A stretch of DNA of 64,000 nt from Udeniomyces pyricola. Lineage: Eukaryota > Basidiomycota > Tremellomycetes > Cystofilobasidiales > Mrakiaceae. Positions 24,058-34,897 of this stretch are shown here, in pieces. Position 1 is the first letter of the stretch; each line of letters opens with the position of its first letter. The DNA lies in contig BCIK01000019.1 of NCBI GenBank assembly GCA_039545295.1, positions 235,789 to 299,788 of the forward strand, written 5' to 3'. The position numbers and the translations under genes are program-made. The notes beneath the pieces are model-generated. The model did not search any database. It had not been told where the DNA came from and saw nothing but the letters and a program-made list of their open reading frames with translations.

Positions 24058-26911
24058 ATGTCTACCCTTTCTACTGACTCAGCCACCGTCCCCTCGCGCC
24101 CTATCGCCCGCGGATGGGCCATCAAGGACACGTCCAAGCTGGACTTTGAACTCATCGAGTACCCGCTCAAGACTCAGGCACCCTGGGATTGCGATATCGA
24201 CATCATGGCGTGTGGAGTGTGTGGATCGTGAGTAAAGGTGGTTGACTTGTCGTAGGAGATCCGTTTCGTCAAAAGGAGGAATTGGGTGGAGAACGATGAG
24301 AGGTATTTATATATTATATATGCGTAATGCGGGCGAAGTTTGAAGCTGATTATCCAAACTACTCTCGTACTGCGCGGATATACCTTATCTTCTTCACTCT
24401 CCCCTTCATACTCTGGCCCTTTCTTTCCTGCAGCGACTACCACACCATTAGTGGAGGCTCTACGTCTCCTCTCTCACATCCCAAATGCACCACGCGTCAT
24501 CCACGAACCCAAAACTTAGCTAACACATTCCTTCCCCTTTGATTGAATCGCTCAATCGTAACCCTCTTCTGCTCGTCCGTCTGGTCATCTCTTATCTTGA
24601 CATCTATACAATGGGGCTCGTGGGACCGCTTGGGCAGGGGGAAAGATCGATACCCCTTGCGTCGTCGGTCACGAAATCGTCGGTCGCATCTCCAAGATCG
24701 GAGAGAAGGTCTCGGAATTCAAAGTTGGAGACGTAAGTGGCATACCAGAGGATCCCCTTTCCAAATGGATAGTGACTACCACGACGACTTCCATGCATCC
24801 AGATCGAGCTCCAAGGTCGTGGTTGCAAAATGTACGTGAGAGTTTGTGCTGGAGGTTTGGTTCGCTGATCATCGCGAGCTTTGCTTTTTTTTTTTCGTTC
24901 TTCCTCTTCGTTTTGTTTGTTCGGAGAATCGTATCTTTTACGTGTGTGGGGGGTTCGATGTGCTGTCGTACGTGTAGATTGTCGGTGTTGGCGCTCAGGT
25001 CGCTTCATGCCGAGAGTGCGGTCAATGCAAGGACGATCACGAGCAGTATTGTCCCAAGAAGGTTTGTCTCTCTCTCTTTCTTTGATTCATTTCTTTCTTT
25101 TTCTGTTGCTTTTGTTCCACTGTGTTCCATCGTTCTGTTCAGATGTGGGTTCCAGCTGTCCATTCCTAACATACATATAACCGTTTCCTTAAACCACCCC
25201 CCCCCCTCCTTTACTTCTCTCCTTCCTTGTCATGCTCTCTCCTCCCCTTTGCTGTCGATCCCTTGTTCTCTCCTGTTCTCTTCTTCTACACAGGTTTTCA
25301 CGTACAACTCCAAGTACCCCAACGGCGACATCGCTACGGGAGGTTACGCTGATAGCGTTCGGGTGCACGAGGCGTTCTGCTTCAAGATCCCAGAGTCAAT
25401 GGACCCTATCGTCGCGGCTCCCCTTATGGTTCGTATAACTACTTGCAGCTGAAGCCATCGTTTATTTATATCTTGTCTTTGTCTTCTCTGGTGAACATCA
25501 CCCTCTTTCCAATCTTTATTCAGTAAACTGATCTGGTCATGCCTATACACCCTCAAATCTGGTCTATCTTTCCTATCGTGGTTTCCCTTCTTTTTCACGT
25601 ACATTCGCATCCATCTGACGTGTGATGGATCTGACGTTTAGTGTGCCGGTTTGACCGTCTACTCACCCCTCGTTCGAAACGGCTGTGGACCCGGCAAGAA
25701 AGTCGGCATCGTTGGCATCGGAGGTGTGTTCTCTCTCTCTTTCTCTTTTTTTTTTTTTTCTTTTCTTTTCTTTTTTTTTTTTTCGCTTCTTGTTTTGGGC
25801 ATGTCGTACCCTCCTTGTCTTTCTCCTGTGGTTCCCTTGTGATCAAACTAATCTTGTTTTGTATTTCATTTCCCTCATCTTCCCTTATCCTTATCCTTTT
25901 CCTTTTTCCCCCCTCTCCTCTTCTTCCTCACCTAAAACCAACCAACCGAACGAACGAACCCAAACCCAGGTCTTGGTCACCTCGGCTTGCAATTTGCCGC
26001 GGCCTTGGGCGCCGAAGTCTACGCCTTCACCCACTCGCTCAGGAAGAAGCAGGATATCCTTCAGTTGGGCGTCACCGACGAAGATCACATCATCGTTACC
26101 GGAGGTACGTTTGAGAGTTATAAAAAAAATCGTTTCCGGCCTCGCTTCTAGGTTGACCTGGATCTGGAAATGTAGCGACTCGGCCGGGGGTCCGCGGCCC
26201 ACTACGAAAGTTGAAAAAGGGGGATTAAGGGGGAATGTCTTCTTCTTGAAGCAACTGCGGGGTTGACGAAAACCCCCCAAAATTCGAAGCTCGCACTTTG
26301 TTGATCAGTCGACTTGCATCATCTCATCGCCGATGATCGATCGATCATTAAAATTCGTCTCATAACTAACGCCCTCGACTTCTTTTATATTAACTCCTCA
26401 CACTCATTCAGGAGACAACGATTTTGCTGAGAAGCATGCTTTCAGCCTCGATTTGATTCTCTCCACCGTCGACAACGTTGAAGGTAAAGAAGACAGCCTC
26501 CTCGCCCTCTGACCACTCACTCGTCTGGATCGGTAACATACCGTTTTACACTGATCTGATTTTCTCCTATCTGGGTCATGGATCATTTCTTTCTCAGGCC
26601 TTCCTTTGGACAAGCTCCTCGCCTGCATCAAAGTCAACGGATCCCTCATCACCGTCGGTCTTCCCGCCGGTGGTGCTATGCCCCCCATCACCGCCTTTTC
26701 CCTCCTCACCAACGGAGCCAAGATCGGATCGTCCCTCTTAGGTTCGAAGAAGGAAGCGATGGCGATGTTCGCCCTCGCGGCAGAGAAGGACGTTCAACCG
26801 ATCATCGAACGCTTGCCCATGTCGCAAGCCAAAGTGGCGATTGAGAACTTGAAGAAGGGGAACGTGAGGTACCGCACGGTTCTCGTCAATGATTTCCCGA
26901 CTAAGGAGTAA
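24058..26911 (+). CDS. Zinc-dependent NADP-type alcohol dehydrogenase (CAD/Adh6 family)
   Basis: Medium-chain dehydrogenase interconverting aldehydes and alcohols, probably cytosolic. Exons: 24058-24227, 24434-24450, 24638-24732, 24978-25061, 25294-25428, 25642-25723, 25970-26104, 26412-26483, 26598-26911; 367 aa. The catalytic zinc motif is CGVCGSDYH plus CVVGHEIVG. The structural zinc cysteines are in CRECGQCKDDHEQYC. The PLVRNGCGPGKKVGIVGIGGLGHLG region carries the Rossmann GxGGxG, as in Adh6. The ending RYRTVLVND is typical. The second exon is uncertain: the GTGGAG donor at 24451 gives a 17-nt exon and the join TI-RGKIDTP. A GC donor at 24457 would give TISGG-GKIDTP, closer to the usual SGGWG. 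Substrate cannot be read from sequence. Confidence 0.92.
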
Positions 26912-27808
26912 GAATGGGGACGTTTTGCAGGTGGGGGAGGGGAGAGAAGAAAGAAAGGAAGGAAGACTTATGAGTCTGCAGGACCCATGTTATAGAATGA
27001 GAAAGCTTTCTTTCTCTCATCATTCCAATCACGACGCTCATGATGCTGTCACACCTCACCAGTCCTGAAGAGTTAAACAGGAAGTCGATTCCAATCATGA
27101 TGCCAAGGCTTTCCAAACGATCAGCTGGCAATCCATTTACGATCGTCCGACCCAGCACGACAAGTCCTAGCTTATATATATCCTTCTGGACTCATCCAAA
27201 AAAAAAAAAACCGACATAATTCAAGTAGACTACAAGAACCCTATTTGATACGCAACTGCACCAAAAAAAAAAGAAGAAGAACGAATGAAAGTGGGCAAAG
27301 TCGCCAAAGCGTTGATTGAAGGAACACAGTCGAGAGCGGGGAACTATAATATCCACCAGAACGTTATATATAGTACGTGTAGTACTAATCGATTCCGAGG
27401 GTATTACTAACGAGTATATGAGAGAGAGACTGTGTTTAAGCTCACGCCCGATATGTTATGTATGGTGAAGAACATAGTGATTTGAGATGGGGTAGCGGAA
27501 GACACACGCACATAAACACACGTCAGAGAGAGAGAGAGAGAGGACGGAAGGGGACGAAAGGGGTATCGGTTGGATGAATTAAGACAGGACGAAAAGAGAG
27601 ATGAAAGAAAAGAGCACAGGACAGTAAGAAGAAAGAAAGAAGAGATGGGAACGTTGGAAGAGAGAGGAGACCAGATCGAATCGAGGATGGGCCTGTCGAT
27701 CAAAGCCATAGGAATCGTTCTGCAGAGAAGAAAATGGTCAAGATCGAAAGGGGAAACGGGCAGGCAAAAAGGAGAAGGAAAGAAAAGCAGAAAGACAATC
27801 AATGAGCT
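26912..27808. other. Intergenic region between convergent genes
   Basis: Should contain two 3' ends. A purine-rich stretch including a short (GA)n run lies at about 27520-27840. No supported gene. Confidence 0.55.
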
Positions 27809-30800
27809 TCAAGAGAAACCTGAGAAGAGACACAACAGAAAATGAAAAGGAAAAGAGAGGGCCAACTGACTGATACCGTACTCCAGTCGAGTCACAAGAC
27901 TTGTGTTACGCTGAGCCTCAGCCAAGCTGACAATGGGCTGATGTAACAATAGCACACACATATACACACACGTGATCGTTGTTCCAAACATCAAACAAGC
28001 CGATCAAGAAGTGAAAAGAAAACGTCAGCTCTTCTATTGTGTTTGGTTTTTCTCTTTTTTTTTTCTCTTTCATGCCACACTAGAGATGCTTGATCCCCCG
28101 AAAAGGGGACAGAGACCAAGAAAGAATTTCTCACCTCATCCATGACAAACCGTCTCTTCTCATCAAGATCCCAACCGCCGCCGGCTTCACCGCAAGCGAC
28201 TCGAATCTTGCCGACGATGCCCTCGACGAGTTCCTTGCACGTCTTGAGATCGCTCAAGTCGTCCTCTTCATACCCAGGTTCATTCGATCCGTCGTCTGCG
28301 TTGACACCGAAGCGTTTAGGCCTCCCATCGGCCGTCTCTCTTTTCGAGTGGAGAACGACATCCCGTGGGAGAGCTTTAAAGGCGAAAAAGTCGGGCTTCG
28401 TCGTCGGCGCCGCCAAAGTCGTCGCTGTCGTGGACGCAAAGAGCGGTTTCAAACCCGAAGGCGATCGCTTCATCCCAGTGTCCTTGGATGGACTCGACGT
28501 GGGCGTCGATGTGCGACTGACGGCGGGAGATCCAGAGGGCGTAGGGGGTTGGTTTCGAAGGGAATAAGACGTCAAGCGGGAGTCGCACTCTTCGGCGTGG
28601 AAGTTGAGAGTGAAGCCAAAGTTCTCCGAAGGGTCTTGACCGACTTCTTGAAGCGGAGAGGTGACATAAGGTCCTTGATGAACGAACAAAAGGCTAAGCA
28701 AGAAGGAGCAAAATGCAGCGTTAGTCCAGGGGAACAATCATGAAATTACTCAGGGGGGAAGGGAAGGCTACTGACTTTCCGAGAGCGATTCGGGTGAAAG
28801 CGACAACCTTTTCGAGGTTGTAATCGTACGAACAGATGTAGATGGCGGACTTGGTCTTTTGGAGACGTATAAGTACGTGTGGCGCGAACGAGGTCAAGGT
28901 TGTGTCAGTACCGACATATCCCTGTTCAGCGTCTTAATTCTCAAGACACCCCTGCCGCTCTTGTTTGCGGACAGAAAAGCTCGACTTACAAGTAGGAGAA
29001 CCTTCTCCTCGAATTCGCCCGACTTGGCATTCATCTCAGTCGGAGAAAGGAGTGTCCAGCCCGCTTGACGAGTCTCGCCCTCAGTGATGACTCTTGCTGA
29101 GCAGGTCTCAACTAAAGATCGCAAATGAAAACCAAATGACAACCAACGCAGAACGTCAGTGATTTCTGTCAAGCCCTCATCCGACACACAGAAAAGGCGA
29201 CAAAAGACGTACTGGCTTCAGTTCGGACGACACTCAACCGGAGGATGTCGCCCGCATCGGCGATCGAGAGCTTTTCGACAAACTCCGAGAAGATGGCTAA
29301 CGATCTTTGACCGAGCGTGTAGCTGATGACAGCTTGTGCGAAAAAGTCGGAGAATGCAGAGCTGTACATCCTGGCAAGACTGTTTAACCCGTCGTTAATC
29401 ATACCGTGGAGGTCTCGTTTACCCGTGCTAGATTCGAAGAAATAAGGAACGCATAAAGTCAGCAGTCAGTTTCGGCATCAACATACATTCAAGTGATCAC
29501 TGGGAAGGTCAACTCACCGTGTGAAGTCTCCTTTCAGTGCACTCGTGCCAGCGTATGCTCGGCTGATAGCATCTCCATTATTGGCCCATCTAGATGGTCA
29601 TCCGAAAACAATGCGATGTACGATCAGTCTCACACGTCACTTGAGCAATCCCGCGTCGGCACAGCGGGACTTACACGTCATTAAATGTGAGTTCGAGTCC
29701 CAATTTTTGGGAGTCAGACGCCTGAGGTGCAAGCCCGAGCGACTCCAGCTGGATAGTCAGGACGTGCCGGGCAAGAGCAGATTGGACAACTAAAAAGGAA
29801 AGTCAAGCATCATAGGGTTAAATTAGACCCAAGACAAGGTGATGAGGTAAGCAGTCATCAAAGGTCAGCGGAAGAATCTACGTGGGACTGACCATTCGTG
29901 CGGTCGAGACAGTCAATGCAGCTAAGCAAGTTCGTTGTCAAAGATAGAGAGATGCCTGGATGAGCCAACGGTTATTTGTATCGACCAGAGCAAGGGTTGG
30001 TAGGAGCATACTTGGTTCTGAAGGTACCCGATTGCGCTTTGGACCCCTCAGCACCTCCAATCTCAAAGTAACTGAGCCGTGCAAGAGTCGAAAGTTTAGT
30101 ATCGAATACAAGACAGCGCAGCAGGCATATGTTGGACGGTACCTCACCCTTGAGTCTCAAAGTCGAGCTTGTCGACGAGCTTGCTAACGTTCTCGAAGCG
30201 CATGCCGGAACATTCGTGGTGGAAATCGAATTCAAGATATCTACAGCAGTATATCACGAGGAATGGCTTATTGGTTAGGTTGAACAGGATTTCTTGAACC
30301 AAGGCAACAGAGCAAAGTTTCCTACCGAACGTCCTTTCGGCCGAGATTGGCGAGCACGTCTCGGTAGCCGTTAGTCACGCTCGCTTCTTTGCCCGTCAGC
30401 TCGCTCAACGAGATGACCGTCTGGAAGGATAAGCCGTTGGTACGCGCGATGTCAGAACCATACATCACCCATCATCCGGGCGCGGGAACAAGGTCGTGAC
30501 CTGACGACCTACCTGCTTGCCGTACTGCTTGTTGAGAAATTCGAAGTGCATGTTGGTCGGACCTGTGTACGAAGCCAGCACGATTGTTCAGCTGGAGCCG
30601 AAAGGGGGTGATTCCAAGTGGGACAAATCAAGACCTTACCCTCCGCAAGCTCAACAGGTCGATCCAGCACGGGCGCAGGCTTGAGAGCGTAGTGTGAGGT
30701 CGAGTATGGCGATTGCGACCAGAAGAGAGGAACTAGTCGGTCACAGCACCAGAGAAAGAATGACATCAGCCTTGTATCCTGCAAGAGACCCACAATACGA

Positions 30801-32745
30801 CCAGGGAAGCAAACTGAAACGCACTCGAGCCTCGAATCTGTACAAAAGAGAACGCCTTGCCCTTGGAGGGGCATCGGACGATCTGCTCGCTCTCGACAAA
30901 GTTGGCCACGTTGCCCTCGTCGTCAATACCCCGCCTTTGGAAGCGAAGTCCCGCTCGATCGCGAGAGCGACGAGAGATAAGAACGAAATCGATTGGCACA
31001 GTAGGAAGGGCGGCCGTCGGCTGGATGACAGATGATGCAACCTGCTGTTCTGCAGCAGGAGCGTCCGAGGAGAGGGGGGTGGATGCTTGAGGAACGTCCA
31101 TGGTGGCGATTTGGACCCATCCTTGCATGATGGGAATGACGTAAGAGTGAAGCTGGAGGAAAAAAAAAGCGACGGGTGATAGCTTGTGAGTCCTACGGTA
31201 TGGCATCAAGACACATGTTAGAGGGACCGAGACTTACTCCGAGATCGATGAATTCTTTCATCAGGTGCTCGTTCCACCAAAACCTTCGATCAACCCTTCT
31301 CCACAGGGGTAGATGTAGCAACGGTTCGGCTAAATTTGCTTCGCCACCGGCGCTTGCGGTCGTGTCGCCAAGCCTCGCCTGCTTGACAGGGAGCGAGTTG
31401 GTAAGATCCATCGAATAGGAGAACCACATCTGACCAGAGGTGAACGTCGAAATGAGTGAAGCGATAATCTTGGTCTCAAGCTGAGATCTCTCCGAGCTCG
31501 AAGGTGCAAGGGGTGGAGTTGGATTCGTAACGGCTTCGTGAGATTTGGTGGGAGGTGGTTGAAGGATGCCGGGGGGTTTAGAAGGGTCTGTCTCGGCTGC
31601 TGTCGTTTCTTGAGGCGGGGTCGCCGCGGCCGAGGGTCCAGTCGAGGAGCCACCCATGGTCGTCGACTTGGCAAGGTTGTCGAGACTTGGGATTAGTTTC
31701 TCAAATGGGTTCCAGTTAAACCGCTTCTTCTCTTTCGCCTTGTCTGTGTTCTTCTTTACGTCGGCTGAGGAGGCATGACCTTCCGTTTCTTCGTCTTCGT
31801 CGCTGTCTTCGTCACTCGTGTCCTCTTGATGACCGTCTTCGAGGCCAGGTGTTTGTACCTCTCCAGTTTTCAATCCCATGGCCTCATCCGAGGGATCTCC
31901 AGGAGTCGATGACGCCGTCGAGGCAACGCGGACTGCTGTGTCTCGACGGTGCTGCTGGACCTTGCGGAGCTTGTCAAGCGTCTGGGTTGCAAGGCTCTCC
32001 GTCATTGGAATAGCTTGGAGATTTGTGAGAGAGTAGATCTCGTGAGATGGGGTGGGGACTGAATTTGTATCCGTGATAGCAAGCATCAGATTGGTAGCTC
32101 ATACACGCCTGGAGGCAATTGATGATGGGACAGGGGCGGAATCGTGGAGAGGGACCCACAAGAGCCAACATGCTTCGGATCGATGATAACGAGTAGATAC
32201 GCGACTGGAGAAAAAAAAAATTCTCACGCACACATTAGCACATGGTCTTCACCTGAATGCTCTGCGCCTCAGACGAGTGATCAAACAGGAGATATCGACT
32301 CACCATTCCAAAGCCTCACTAAACCGGCCACCCCTTGGACCTCTACTTCTGCGATCGCCCCTTCGCCTTCGCTGTTTTGAGCCAGCTCTTCTGGGGCAGG
32401 TTCCCAGGACTGAACTTTCCCTTTGACCCCCCAGCCTATGCGAAGTGCCTTGGATCTATTTCCTCTGGATGGCGTGATGATGAGACCGTGGGCGTCGCTT
32501 GAGACGAGCAGCGAACGATGGATCGAGGGTGGCAAGGGTGGAACCTGGAGGGATGGCGGTAGTCCTCGAATAGATGCAGGCCGAGAGCTAGAGCGAGGTG
32601 AGGAAGAGGAGGTCGAAGACGACATGGGGAGCTGAGGAATCGAAGGAGACGATACGAGGGGCGAGCTAGAGGGGTCCATGTCTGTGAGGGTGAGGTCAGA
32701 GGGCGCGAGCGGCTTGGACGTGCGTTTGGGTGAGAAGGGGCCCAT
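27809..32745 (-). CDS. SAC-domain phosphoinositide phosphatase, SAC2/INPP5F-like
   Basis: Predicted to remove phosphate from phosphoinositides on membranes. Seventeen exons (complement): 32745-32304, 32204-32160, 32097-31238, 31152-30825, 30732-30640, 30562-30513, 30420-30326, 30240-30148, 30071-30012, 29921-29893, 29789-29675, 29589-29518, 29427-29213, 29111-28990, 28855-28776, 28693-28135, 27937-27809; 1128 aa, all in phase. The SAC domain includes [42 protein letters not shown] and [11 protein letters not shown]. The catalytic Cys-x5-Arg-Thr is in [10 protein letters not shown] (exon 29921-29893 into the next), followed by [15 protein letters not shown]. After SAC comes an hSac2-like region ([20 protein letters not shown]) and a tail with [13 protein letters not shown]. 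Length and domain order match INPP5F. A 220-residue acidic Ser/Thr-rich insert splits the early SAC region. The frame is open upstream of 32745, so another 5' exon is possible; the last exon is also approximate. Confidence 0.92.
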
Positions 32746-33730
32746 GTTGTGTTGAAGGAGCAGATTCTGACGCTCTGATCCGGGGGAAGGGGCGATGTGG
32801 AGAGGAACTAGAGAGATGTTCAGTCACACACGTAGAGCTACCAAATACGAGAAGTAGAGTCCAACGTTGAGGGAAGGGAGAGAGGAGACCGATGAGATCG
32901 ATGAGACGCGGTCGGACTTGAGATCGTCAGACGGCCAGATGCGATGGACCAACGACCAACATCGATGCGTCAGGCCGGTCGATCTGGCATGGCCGAGGCT
33001 CTACTAATATATGTATATATATGCGCGCATAATCGTTATATATCATGGACAACGAGGTACGTAACGTTTCGTTCAACATGTCTTTTGTCCATTGTTTGTT
33101 TTTGACTTCAGGTTTCGCATAACATGCGTTCGCTGCGTGGTTCGACTCCAACCATGGGAAGAAAAATTAAACAAGCAAAACATGAAATACCAAGTGGATC
33201 AGGTCGACTCAAACGCGACGACGCACCGACCCACGCACATCTTGCCGACCGTGGCACCAGCGAGAAAAGAAGCTGTGTGAGGGGCAACAAAAAGTATTTT
33301 GATCTCAGGGAGATTGATGGAAGAAATTAGGTCGAAGCATGTGGCAGCCATACCGAGGTACAACTAGTAAAAGGCGAGCAGTACGTTTCGAGATGTGAGT
33401 GCCTGCCTCGTGAACTATGAGGCGGCCCAGACACTTGAGCACATGCAACATATTTGTATTTGGCATCCAAATTGCCTTTCAAACTCCACAGCTTCAACGC
33501 GTCCTTTCTTTGCTAGACGTCGTTTGCCATGCTCGAACTGGCCCTTTCTCGACTCTACCGCACAGACGAGATAGTGATGCCCCCCCGAGGCCTTGGTTGA
33601 TGTCCTCAACAGGGTAAGCTTATAGCTCGCTTCGGAAGATAGTTATCGTCTTAGCGACCGGTCGTGAACTGTCGCGTCTCGTCCAATGGCGGGTTCAACT
33701 GATCATAAATATATATGCGCTTGCACAACC
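32746..33730. other. Intergenic region between divergent genes
   Basis: Promoter region for the SAC phosphatase (-) and the following unknown gene (+). A frame continuous with the phosphatase runs to about 32810 behind a TCTCTAG acceptor, so a non-coding or short coding 5' exon may lie here. Otherwise no gene seen. Confidence 0.45.
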
Positions 33731-34460
33731 ATGGACTCAATCAAATCTCCCAACCGTTTTCTTGCCAACAGCCCTCGGACTACTGCTTGTCTCGACTTCG
33801 AAGACCCTTCCCCTCTCATACACTCGACTCGGTCTCTCACTTCTGTATCCAAATCTCAGAACAGGACAGCACGAGAAAGATCGCCGCTCGCGACCGACGA
33901 CATGCGGTTCCGGTCCGTCACTCACTTGCACCTCAACGTCGACCTCGGACCCGACGACAGCACGATCCCTTGCGTAACCTTGGACAGCCTGTATGCATTC
34001 TTTCTCCACATCAATCCAACTCATCTATTTTTCACCAGCACGGGTTGGTCCGTTAACTTCGATGGACCACTCCTGCCCGACCTGTGGTCTTCCTGGACCC
34101 ACCTCTCGCCCGTCAGCTTCGACACTCCGATATTCTGGTGGACAGGATCGACAACATCGGCCTATTCCCAAGTTCATATAATCTTCAAAGCCATCAATCT
34201 AATACCACCCATCTCCGTTCACGTACGATGGGTCCGGGCCTAAATTTGCGGACAGATGTCCTAGCCAGAAGGTGGTCCAGCGGTTGGTTGACAATGCAGT
34301 CTTCAGGCTCGATTACGTCAAGTATCCAATCCTGATCCGGCTTCGCCAGGGAGATGCCGCGTCCTGTCGAGCCATCCTCGAGACGGCAGGGGAAGAAGAT
34401 GAAGAGCTGGAGGAAGAAGTCGATCCATCGAGTTATAGGATCGAGGTCGTGGACGAATGA
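33731..34460 (+). CDS. Hypothetical protein
   Basis: Two exons, 33731-34222 and 34269-34460, joined at phase 0 across a 46-nt intron (donor GTACGA, an internal CTAA branch-like site, acceptor CCAG), predict 227 aa. The ATG s in a good context (CAACCATGG). An in-frame ATG at 33686 is an alternative start. The middle segment (VTHLHLNVDLGPDD, then HINPTHLFFTSTGW) reads as beta/leucine-repeat-like. The end is very acidic (GEEDEELEEEVDP). No family is recognised; it may be a lineage-specific gene. Evidence for coding is one clean intron joining two open frames and the sharp amino-acid composition, so confidence is moderate. Confidence 0.5.
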
Positions 34461-34897
34461 GCATTGTGATGTATATTATCTTGCTCTGTTTTCTCAGGGG
34501 TCGATACGACACACTCGGTGGTTAACTTACTACCGACCGTACTAACCGAGCTCATCCGCATAGTATGAGGCCTCGGCCAATCGTGATCTTGTTTCAACCA
34601 TCAATCGGGTGCTCAGGCGGACCGACTGATCAAGTTCTGCCTGATCACGTGTTTCCCGTCAAGATCTTCACCTTTACTGTGCTGCAGTGCATACTAATCT
34701 ACAATGCTGCATACATGATGCACGAGGTCAGCGATCCACTGATTTCAGTTCACAAGCCAACGCTTCTCACTACGGTAGACGCAAACCAAAAAGAGACTCT
34801 ATCTAGCTGACGGCTCACGGCAAGGAGCCTTCAGCCAGCCTTCAAGTTCGAGTCTCTCGACAAACATGTAAGATGATAAACCATCAATCCAAGTATT
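34461..34897. other. Intergenic region, no gene seen
   Basis: Short spacer between convergent genes; expected to hold two 3' ends. No coding or RNA signal found. Confidence 0.5.

Noticed and set aside
29640..29700. B-box-like GAGTTCGAGTCCC
   Set aside because: Lies in a well-supported coding exon of the SAC phosphatase and lacks an acceptor stem partner.
33130..33160. tRNA-like B-box (GGTTCGACTCC)
   Set aside because: No A-box or cloverleaf upstream on either strand, and the T-stem does not pair well.
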